This document shows, piece after piece, positions 1 to 5,836 of a DNA stretch of 6,301 nucleotides; within the stretch, counting starts at the first letter, position 1, and every line of letters begins with the position of its first letter. The notes below the pieces were generated by a model. It was not told the origin of the DNA. It did no database searches and saw nothing but the letters and a program-made list of their open reading frames with translations. Source of the DNA: Prevotellaceae bacterium UBA2757 (GTDB taxonomy: Bacteria > Bacteroidota > Bacteroidia > Bacteroidales > Bacteroidaceae); contig DEJD01000013.1 in NCBI GenBank assembly GCA_002353215.1, forward strand, positions 19,241 through 25,541, written 5' to 3'. Both the position numbers and the translations under genes were made by a program.

Positions 1-369
1 GAAAGTGAATTCGTCACTCTTCAGATTCCTCAGAACGACTCAGTTATGTTTGGCAGTCTGTCTGGCAACAAACTTGGTATCTGGGTAGCACACGGAGAAG
101 GAAACTTCAGTTTGCCAAAGGCTGAATCAGAATACAATATCGTAGCTAAGTATAACTACTCTGGATATCCGGCAAATCCTAATGGTTCTACCTATGATGT
201 AGCAGGACTCGCTTCTGCAGACGGGCGCCATTTGGCAATGATGCCACACTTGGAACGTGCTATCTTCCCTTGGCAACAGGCTAATTATCCAGATGAGCGC
301 AAGCACGATGAAATTACCCCATGGGTAGAGGCATTCGTGAATGCACGCAAATGGATAGAAAAGCAATAA
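1..369 (+). CDS. purL: Phosphoribosylformylglycinamidine (FGAM) synthase, C-terminal end (partial)
   Basis: This is the last 122 codons of a gene that begins before the window; the frame is open from base 1. The product is the end of large-form PurL, which converts FGAR, glutamine and ATP to FGAM in cytoplasmic de novo purine synthesis. What is visible is the end of the class-I glutaminase domain that supplies ammonia. It includes the motif WVAHGEG (about 82-102) and the catalytic His-x-Glu pair in MMPHLER (His codon 247-249, Glu codon 253-255). The catalytic Cys lies upstream and is not seen. Leu replaces the Pro of the MMPHPER seen in E. coli PurL; I believe this is normal in Bacteroidetes. 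The tail, rich in Trp and charged residues (ITPWVEAFVNARKWIEKQ), is the usual end of this family. A strong hairpin follows the stop codon. The identity is secure; only the upstream extent is unknown. Confidence 0.93.
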   Translation, partial: ESEFVTLQIPQNDSVMFGSLSGNKLGIWVAHGEGNFSLPKAESEYNIVAKYNYSGYPANPNGSTYDVAGLASADGRHLAMMPHLERAIFPWQQANYPDERKHDEITPWVEAFVNARKWIEKQ

Positions 370-376
370 TATAATA

Positions 377-414
377 GTTTCCACGCGTCATAGGGCGCGT
401 GGAAACACATTTTA
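377..414 (+). terminator. Hairpin terminator after purL
   Basis: A perfect 11-bp inverted repeat starts eight bases after the purL stop: GTTTCCACGCG (377-387), loop TCATAGGG, then CGCGTGGAAAC (396-406). The stem is GC-rich in its loop-proximal half. The downstream T stretch is weak (acatttta, 407-414). It is therefore probably an intrinsic terminator of modest efficiency or an mRNA 3'-end stabiliser, and some read-through into the small ORF at 438 is possible. Confidence 0.72.
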
Positions 415-437
415 CATGCACACACACTTATCACACA

Positions 438-635
438 ATGGCAACGACTGTAATATTTGTATTATTGGGCATATTCCTAATGAGTGTAGTGCCCACATGG
501 ATTAACTTCCAACGAAAATGGCTAAACATCTTACTGAAGACTATCAGTATAACATTGGGGCTATTCATTACAGTATTTTTCGTCTGTTCAATGATATATA
601 ATACTCCGCAAATCATCTCGACCTTGTTCTACTGA
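438..635 (+). CDS. Small two-helix membrane protein (hypothetical)
   Basis: A possible 65-residue protein that I do not recognise. It has two hydrophobic stretches, about residues 3-21 (TVIFVLLGIFLMSVVPTW) and 33-54 (TISITLGLFITVFFVCSMIY). They are separated by a short polar, basic loop (INFQRKWLN), which suggests a helical hairpin in the inner membrane with the loop in the cytoplasm. A longer reading would use GTG at 399, but that codon lies inside the terminator stem, so ATG at 438 is the better start. There is no clear ribosome-binding site (upstream is cttatcacaca) and no promoter match between the purL hairpin and this start. Expression would depend on read-through or an unseen promoter. 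The amphipathic pattern and uninterrupted hydrophobicity favour a real gene, but a chance ORF cannot be excluded. Confidence 0.45.
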   Translation: MATTVIFVLLGIFLMSVVPTWINFQRKWLNILLKTISITLGLFITVFFVCSMIYNTPQIISTLFY

Positions 636-698
636 TATCAAAAAAACAGCCATTAAAAACACCAAAAGCATTGAAAAGATAAAAAAATGCAATCTTTC
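636..698. other. Phased A-tract region upstream of the ompA-like promoter
   Basis: No gene is visible here. The stretch holds five runs of four to seven A residues (640-646, 655-659, 664-667, 674-677, 681-687). Their centres are spaced roughly 8 to 14 bases apart, averaging about one helical turn, and they end just before the -33 element. Such phased A-tracts generally bend DNA and can act like an UP element. The role here is inferred from composition and position only. Confidence 0.4.
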
Positions 699-730
699 TT
701 TGCTTGTTTATTGAATATTAACTAATTTTG
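699..730 (+). promoter_or_regulatory. Bacteroidetes-type sigma-ABfr promoter for the OmpA-family gene
   Basis: TTTG at 699-702 (-33 element) is followed by a 20-nt spacer and TAATTTTG at 723-730, an exact fit to the -7 element TAnnTTTG. The optimal spacing in Bacteroides is about 19-21 nt. Transcription should start near 736-740, giving a leader of roughly 30 nt before the ATG at 768. The leader is A/T-rich (aaaacataaaattcttaatt) and lacks a Shine-Dalgarno sequence, as is typical for highly translated genes in this phylum. Confidence 0.82.
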
Positions 731-767
731 ACGCGCTTTTACTATTTAAAACATAAAATTCTTAATT

Positions 768-1934
768 ATGCGTAATTTTAAATCTCTCATTGCAACAACC
801 GTTTTAGGTCTTGTAGCACTGACTGCTAATGCTCAGAATCCTGAGGCAGAAGCTGAAGCTCAAGCCCTTGGTTACAAGCCCCAGCCATACACATTCGTAC
901 AGGTTCAGGGTGGTGTAAACAAGGTGTTTTCACCAGGTAGCAAATTCAACCCTACATTTAGCGTGGGAGTTGGTCGTATGTTCACAAACATTGTAGGTGC
1001 CCGTCTCCACTTTAATGGTTTTCAAACAAAAAACAGTTTGAATTCTATTGGTGCTAACTACAAATTCAAGTATATCACAGGAAACGTTGACGTAATGTTC
1101 AACGTATTCAACATCTTTAAAGCAACCAACAATCGTCTTGTTGACCTCTACCTCATCGGTGGTATCGGTGCAAACATTGCATGGGGTAACAAAGACTTCT
1201 CCGACATTGTAAGTGCCAATCGCAATGCTGTATCAGCAGGAACTGCGACAGCAATTCAGGAAGACATTACAAATGCATGGGGTCCAGGCACTTCACGCAA
1301 GCAGTTGCTTAACCACAACATCCGTTTTGGTGTAATGGCAGATTTCAATATCCACAAGAATTTCAGCATAGGTGTTGAAGTTGACCTCAATTCTCTTGAC
1401 GACCGTTTCAACTCTAAGTTCAACAATAGCGATGACTGGATGTTGACAGCTCAGCTCTCTCTTACCTATAAGTTTGGCCACAAGAAACCAAACAAGCCAA
1501 AGACAGTAGTAGTTTCTACTCCTCCAGTAGCTGTAAGAGATGCTTCCGATATAGTAACCGACAAAGCAGAGAGTGCTGCAGCTGCTGTTATCCCAGTTTT
1601 ACCTATCAGCGGAGTTCTCACATACACTATCCGTACCGTTGACATCACAAGCGCCCAAGAAGCAACAATCAACAAGGTTGTAGATTGGTACAAGCAGAAC
1701 CCCAATGTTCAGAAACAGATTATTGTTGAAGGATATGCTGACAAGGGTACTGGTAAGGCAGCAAGCAATATGAAGTTCTCACAGCAGAGAGCAGAGAAGG
1801 CAGCAAAGAGATTGGAGGAAAAAGGTATTCCAGCATCCGATATCACAGTTAAAGCTTACGGTGACACAGTTCAACCATTCCCAGAGAACGACAAGAACCG
1901 TGCAGTTATCATAAAAGGTGAAGTAAAGAAGTAA
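768..1934 (+). CDS. OmpA-family outer-membrane protein (beta-barrel plus peptidoglycan-binding domain)
   Basis: A 388-residue envelope protein that ties the outer membrane to the cell wall. Residues 1-22 form a signal peptide predicted to be cut at TANA|Q, which fixes the start at 768. A short acidic stretch follows (NPEAEAEAQ), then an amphipathic beta-strand region (about 38-237) ending in LTAQLSLTYKFG, typical of an OmpA-like barrel. Residues about 238-280 are a Lys/Pro/Ala-rich linker. Residues about 282-386 are the OmpA C-terminal domain. The residues expected to bind the peptidoglycan diaminopimelate are visible: Asp325 in GYADKG and Arg341 in FSQQRAEKAAKRL, with the closing Asn377-Arg378 pair. 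The gene has its own strong promoter at 699-730, stands alone, and ends in a 15-bp hairpin. It is probably abundant. A pore role is possible but cannot be read from the sequence. The family call is secure; the paralogue is not. Confidence 0.9.
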   Translation: MRNFKSLIATTVLGLVALTANAQNPEAEAEAQALGYKPQPYTFVQVQGGVNKVFSPGSKFNPTFSVGVGRMFTNIVGARLHFNGFQTKNSLNSIGANYKFKYITGNVDVMFNVFNIFKATNNRLVDLYLIGGIGANIAWGNKDFSDIVSANRNAVSAGTATAIQEDITNAWGPGTSRKQLLNHNIRFGVMADFNIHKNFSIGVEVDLNSLDDRFNSKFNNSDDWMLTAQLSLTYKFGHKKPNKPKTVVVSTPPVAVRDASDIVTDKAESAAAAVIPVLPISGVLTYTIRTVDITSAQEATINKVVDWYKQNPNVQKQIIVEGYADKGTGKAASNMKFSQQRAEKAAKRLEEKGIPASDITVKAYGDTVQPFPENDKNRAVIIKGEVKK

Positions 1935-1958
1935 ATTTTAATATACATATAATATAAG

Positions 1959-2001
1959 ATAAGCCCTGGATGTGCAAACCGACATCCAGGGCTTATTTTA
2001 T
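1959..2001. terminator. Bidirectional intrinsic terminator between convergent genes
   Basis: A perfect 15-bp inverted repeat has left arm 1959-1973 (ATAAGCCCTGGATGT), an 8-nt loop and right arm 1982-1996. It is followed on the + strand by TTTTA. Read on the - strand, the stem is followed by an A/T-rich run (cttatattatatg). It lies 24 bases after the OmpA-family stop and 23 bases before the end of the CHAT gene on the other strand. It should therefore end both transcripts, with a better T tract on the + side. Confidence 0.85.
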
Positions 2002-2019
2002 GCGATAAAGAATAAGACA

Positions 2020-5000
2020 TCAATTATCGTCCAATATAATAAACGATGCCCAGTAGTATGGTTCAATATAACCGGACTTGATAACCTTCTGTTGAGCCAT
2101 TGCCAATGCCTGGTGTCGGTTATATCCCTGCGTCAAGGCAGCATAGAAACCATTCATCATAATCTGTGTAGCGCGGTCGTTGACGCTCCACATACTCATA
2201 AGCAAAGTATGTACTCCTGCCTTTTTGAAACCGCGTTGCAAACCGAATACGCCGTCGTCCTTAACATCACCAAGACCTGTCTGACATGCCGACATGACTA
2301 TCATATCCACATTTCTCAAATCCATCACAGAAATCTCAGCGGCAGTCAACACACCATCCTCTATGTTTGAAGGTATTTTGATGTGCTTCTTGAACATATT
2401 ATTAGCACCGGCAAAAAGTAATCCGGAGAAATGCATCGGATTCAGTTCTGTGGTTGTCTTCTTTCCCAGCAGAACTGCGAGAGCTTTACGCGACTTAGAG
2501 CCTTCCGGGAAACTAAAACCATGTGTAGCGATATGTACAATGGATTGACTAGTTCCGCTAAGTCCTTTCACATTCTCTTCGATTGCATCATCCGCTAACA
2601 CTACATTTGTAGCAATATCCTTCTGCAACAGTTCTTCAGCTATCTGCTGAGCCTCATCAAGAGTACCAGGCAGGTAATGAACCCCGGCACGTACACTTTC
2701 TGCATCATCATCAACGTCATCGTCCTCATCATCTTCATCTCCAAATAGCGAACGAATTTCATTATCGACCATAGCCACATCCGACTGCATCGTGCGGTTA
2801 TTCTCTACGTCTGATGTCATGTAGGTTTTCTTATAGTCTATCAGTGCAGTATCGTGACGATTCTTCATTTCATCCACATCCAAATCGAAATTTACACCAC
2901 CAAATACTGTTGCATTCTGTACACCCTGACCCTTTGTCGATTTAGATGCTAACTGCTTTGTAGATGAAACTCGGTGCATATCATACAAATCACATATTCT
3001 GTTATCATCAGAAACCTTCAGATACTCCACACCAAGTTTATAGAAAATGCCGACAGGCGAGAAATACACATTATGAACCTGAGGCATATCCTTATCATTA
3101 GCCCAGGCTTCCATTAGTCTGCCCCACACCATCTGTCCCACCTTCGGATCATTGAACAGATAATTGATTCCATCCTTCTTTCGGCACATCTTATAAAAAT
3201 TCATACCTTCATATTTCAGTGCCTCCAGATTCTTCAGACTTACCATATGAACCTTTTTCGGTGTAGTCCATCCCTTGCGCAAATACAAGGCAAAGTAATG
3301 AATACCCTCATTTGAGGTTGGAACTTCCACGATCTCCACTGCCACGTCATCATCATTCATCCCCGCAGCCACCATAGACATATTAATTGCCATGTTGGAT
3401 GTATAATCACCATATTCTCTACTGGCTATCATCAGCTCATGTTCAACCACAGTAGCCTGTCTTCTATACTCCAATGCTTCCTGCGAACTTTCAGCTGTCA
3501 TCTTGCTATACAGTTCATCAGCCATTCTGTTCAGTTTAATCAGTTTATCGTACAATTCCGTCAGTTTCGAACTACCCGATCTCGACAGCAATTGTTTGAA
3601 GTCAATTTCCGAATTAAGCAGAATACCTTTTGTGAATAACTGTACATTATAAGCATCCTGTAGAATTAACGAGTCAGTATCTGCTGCATTGAACACAAAT
3701 ACCGGAGCCATTGTATATAAATACTTCTTCGTATTCCAGTACGACTCGCGTCCGTTCATAGTCATGTGAGAGAAATTACTCCTCACTATCTCCGATTGGA
3801 AATTCAATGCCTGATGGTAATACACCTGCATATTCTTTGTATCACCATTCTTATAATAATAGTTAGCCAGGTTATAGAGTGTAAGAGCATTATCAGGATG
3901 ATGCTCACCCAACAATTGTTTCTTTACGGCATATGAGCGCATGCTGCAATCTATCGCCATCTTCATATCATTCATGTCGGCATACAGGACAGACACATTA
4001 CCCAGCACACTGGCATAGTTGGTGTTCAACGTATCTCCGTGCAGTTTGAAACACTCTATTGCCTTATTTGCATAAATCAGCGCATCGTCCTTTTTCCCAC
4101 CGGCTCGACAGAATGCCGATTTATTGGTATATGCCCTTGCCAACAAGTCCATGCGGTCGTTCCTTTGTTCCAGAATCTCCAGAGCCTTGTTGCAAGTCTT
4201 TATAGCTTCATCAGTCTTATTATAGCTATGTAAATATCCCGACAGGTTAATGTACGCATTAGTCAGACTTATCGTATCATCAGTCATTTCAAAATCCTCG
4301 ATAGCCTTACGGGACAGTTTTATTGCCTCGCTGAAATTACCGTTATTAGCATAAATCTGAGCTTGTTTGGTAAGCGACGAACCGTTTTTCATCTTTCCGC
4401 TCTCTCCATCCTTCATCATAGACACAGCAATGCTGTTCGACTTCTCCAGATTGCCCAATTTGGCATAGGCGCTCAGCAAGTCTTCTTTACATTGCATATA
4501 ATACTTTGTGCCTTCCATTCCATTAGCCTTCATCAACTTCTCAGCCGATTCGAGAAGAGTCAGACTCTTGGAATATTCTTCATTACTTGAATGATAACTT
4601 GCAGCATTCAGCAACAGTCGGGCGAATTGCACACTTGTTGTATCGCTTAGGGTTCTATGTATTTCAACACATTCATCAGCATATTGTATAGCTTGAGTCA
4701 CCTCTCCTTCTTCATACAATCTGTATGCCTGGCTTGACAACAAGTTTGCGTACTCTAAACTATTCACTCCATACACACTCTTACCCATCTTCAGGATATT
4801 ATTGCTCAGAGCTGCAGCCTTATCCCTTCGATTGGTTTCAGTATAGTACATAATCAGAAGGCTGGCGGTTTCCACATAATTAGCATTTCCCTTCTTCATG
4901 TCCTTCAGAGCCTCTTCGCCATATTTGATAGCCTCCTGAAGGTCACCTTTCTCGCCACGCTGATAATAGAAAGACGAAATATTACTGTTACAGGCAGCAA

Positions 5001-5325
5001 CATTCGGCTTTATCACGGGTTTCATGTTGTTAAAGTAATTTCTTGCCTCAAAAGTTGTTTGAATAGCAGTTTCGAAATCCTTATTTGCAGCATAGAAGTT
5101 ACCCAGAGTAAACACGGCTTCTCCGATTTCACCGAAGGAATGTTTACTGTCCTTTCGTATTTTTATTTCTTCTTTCATCAGTTCTATAGCACGCTGGAAA
5201 TTACCAGCCTGATATGCCTGATTAGCCTCCGTTCTTTTTTGATTTGCCTGTAAACGTCCAACGTCCTGAGCACTTACGGAAAGCGTCAGGAACGTCGCAC
5301 ACATCAATAAGAAGAGCCTTTTCAT
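2020..5325 (-). CDS. Secreted TPR-CHAT protein (caspase/separase-like cysteine protease)
   Basis: An 1101-residue protein predicted to work outside the cytoplasm. Residues 1-19 form a signal peptide cut at SVSA|Q, which supports the start at 5325. Residues about 30-512 hold roughly twelve TPR units (for example 33-58, 318-347, 396-428), including a kinesin-light-chain-like repeat LLGEHHPDNALTLYNLANYY at 471-490. A helical connector (about 513-665) leads into the CHAT domain (about 670-1101). CHAT landmarks are YFALYLRKG, SPVGIFYKL at 756, FGGVNFD at 808-814, LPGTLDEA at 885, and the ending PYYWASFIIL. The catalytic pair is His935 (IATHGF) and Cys1014 (SACQTGLGD). An insertion of about 68 residues (815-882) ends in an Asp/Glu tract. 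The gene overlaps the upstream FecR-like gene by four bases. CHAT proteins are proteases of the caspase/separase class (clan CD), with TPRs usually binding a partner. The substrate here is unknown. Proteolysis is inferred from the intact dyad. Confidence 0.9.
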   Translation of the reverse strand: MKRLFLLMCATFLTLSVSAQDVGRLQANQKRTEANQAYQAGNFQRAIELMKEEIKIRKDSKHSFGEIGEAVFTLGNFYAANKDFETAIQTTFEARNYFNNMKPVIKPNVAACNSNISSFYYQRGEKGDLQEAIKYGEEALKDMKKGNANYVETASLLIMYYTETNRRDKAAALSNNILKMGKSVYGVNSLEYANLLSSQAYRLYEEGEVTQAIQYADECVEIHRTLSDTTSVQFARLLLNAASYHSSNEEYSKSLTLLESAEKLMKANGMEGTKYYMQCKEDLLSAYAKLGNLEKSNSIAVSMMKDGESGKMKNGSSLTKQAQIYANNGNFSEAIKLSRKAIEDFEMTDDTISLTNAYINLSGYLHSYNKTDEAIKTCNKALEILEQRNDRMDLLARAYTNKSAFCRAGGKKDDALIYANKAIECFKLHGDTLNTNYASVLGNVSVLYADMNDMKMAIDCSMRSYAVKKQLLGEHHPDNALTLYNLANYYYKNGDTKNMQVYYHQALNFQSEIVRSNFSHMTMNGRESYWNTKKYLYTMAPVFVFNAADTDSLILQDAYNVQLFTKGILLNSEIDFKQLLSRSGSSKLTELYDKLIKLNRMADELYSKMTAESSQEALEYRRQATVVEHELMIASREYGDYTSNMAINMSMVAAGMNDDDVAVEIVEVPTSNEGIHYFALYLRKGWTTPKKVHMVSLKNLEALKYEGMNFYKMCRKKDGINYLFNDPKVGQMVWGRLMEAWANDKDMPQVHNVYFSPVGIFYKLGVEYLKVSDDNRICDLYDMHRVSSTKQLASKSTKGQGVQNATVFGGVNFDLDVDEMKNRHDTALIDYKKTYMTSDVENNRTMQSDVAMVDNEIRSLFGDEDDEDDDVDDDAESVRAGVHYLPGTLDEAQQIAEELLQKDIATNVVLADDAIEENVKGLSGTSQSIVHIATHGFSFPEGSKSRKALAVLLGKKTTTELNPMHFSGLLFAGANNMFKKHIKIPSNIEDGVLTAAEISVMDLRNVDMIVMSACQTGLGDVKDDGVFGLQRGFKKAGVHTLLMSMWSVNDRATQIMMNGFYAALTQGYNRHQALAMAQQKVIKSGYIEPYYWASFIILDDN
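2698..2739 (-). repeat. GAT/GAA-type codon run encoding an acidic tract in the CHAT protein
   Basis: This short trinucleotide-like run encodes residues 863-876 of the TPR-CHAT protein (DEDDEDDDVDDDAE), where 12 of 14 residues are Asp or Glu. It sits at the end of an insertion just before the LPGTLDEA segment of the CHAT domain. The codons mix GAT, GAC, GAG and GAA, so the repeat is impure at the DNA level, but its length could still vary between strains by slippage in steps of three. Confidence 0.6.
5322..5325 (-). promoter_or_regulatory. ATGA stop-start overlap (translational coupling site)
   Basis: On the - strand the ATG of the TPR-CHAT gene (5325-5323) overlaps the TGA stop of the 153-residue gene (5324-5322). 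The bases just upstream, the end of the previous gene (gcaaagtttgaaaa), are A-rich. Ribosomes ending the first gene probably restart on the second, which would link the amounts of the two proteins. Confidence 0.75.
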
Positions 5326-5783
5326 TTTTCAAACTTTGCTGAGTCTGGAATTTCCATATCGATAATTATTGAATCACTCATACTGCGTTCAATAGATGCA
5401 TAACCGCCATCCACCGCCTTTTGTGAAGTAAGCACTCCCTTGCCTGAGAGTTGTTTCATCAGAAAGTCGAGATACATCTTCTTCAGTTCCTTGGTAGATT
5501 TGTCGGAACGCGCTATCAGACGTTGCACAGAGCTGGTTCCAATACCGGTAAGAGTATATTGTTTACTGTTATCCGGGTCTATCAGCACAATCTGCGAACC
5601 CTTTGTCATGTTAATTACAGACTTCATAGTTAGAGTCTGACGTACATTCAGTTCAGCAGATACTTTTCCCTTTACTTCCTTTACTTTTCCGAGAATAGAA
5701 TACACATACAAGTCCTGTGCACTAGCTGTGCCGGACAAGCCGCCAATAAGAATCAGGCAGATAGCAATAAGTTTTGTTTTCAT
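5322..5783 (-). CDS. Secreted small protein with FecR-like beta-rich region
   Basis: A 153-residue exported protein. Residues 1-22 form a signal peptide predicted to be cut at TASA|Q. Residues about 26-82 show the alternating pattern of FecR-like domains: GKVKEVKGK, then a turn, TLTMKSVINMTKGSQIVLIDPDNSKQYTLTGIGT, resembling the FecR layout in which a G-x-V strand is followed by 'level', 'threshold' and 'value' strands. A charged helical part follows (about 84-115), then a Ser/Gly-rich tail (GKGVLTSQKAVDGGYASIE) and an acidic end. FecR proteins normally sense in the periplasm and gate a partner. This one has no membrane segment apart from the signal peptide. It lies 53 bases after the CHASE2 gene and overlaps the TPR-CHAT gene by four bases, so it probably binds or regulates one of them. 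Its start has an A-rich leader (ttacataaaaaa). The coding call is strong; the FecR assignment is a pattern match. Confidence 0.8.
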   Translation of the reverse strand: MKTKLIAICLILIGGLSGTASAQDLYVYSILGKVKEVKGKVSAELNVRQTLTMKSVINMTKGSQIVLIDPDNSKQYTLTGIGTSSVQRLIARSDKSTKELKKMYLDFLMKQLSGKGVLTSQKAVDGGYASIERSMSDSIIIDMEIPDSAKFEK

Positions 5784-5836
5784 TTTTTTATGTAATTGTG
5801 TAAGTTAAATATTTATGGAGTTATCTCAGCAGTCTG
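5784..5836 (-). other. Short intergenic gap within the CHASE2 / FecR-like / CHAT operon
   Basis: The 53 bases between the CHASE2 stop and the FecR-like start contain no TTTG/TAnnTTTG promoter pair on the - strand and no GC-rich hairpin with a T run. A run of six or seven A residues directly precedes the ATG at 5783, a common translation-enhancing leader in Bacteroidetes. The gap is therefore read as intra-operon, with the promoter beyond the right edge. Confidence 0.6.

Noticed and set aside
399..437. GTG start at 399 extending the small membrane ORF by 13 residues
   Set aside because: The codon lies inside the purL terminator stem, has no plausible leader, and the added residues are Thr/His-rich and unlike a membrane-protein start. 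ATG at 438 is preferred.
675..697. Inverted repeat AAAGAT ... ATCTTT upstream of the promoter
   Set aside because: The stem is only six bp and nearly all A/T, too weak for a terminator, and such pairs are expected by chance in this A-rich spacer.
1972..2370. 132-residue ORF on the + strand beginning in the terminator
   Set aside because: It is antisense to the conserved CHAT C-terminus, starts within the hairpin, and its composition (Cys/His-rich) matches no family I recognise. It is a frame shadow.
2020..5325. Link between the TPR-CHAT protein and the type III-E CRISPR protease Csx29 (TPR-CHAT of Craspase)
   Set aside because: The domain names match, but this protein has a signal peptide and sits with CHASE2 and FecR-like genes. 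No CRISPR repeats or Cas proteins are visible in the window.
5322..5325. Frameshift joining the FecR-like and TPR-CHAT genes into one protein
   Set aside because: Each protein has its own clear signal peptide directly after its ATG, so they are two separate genes with a normal stop-start overlap.
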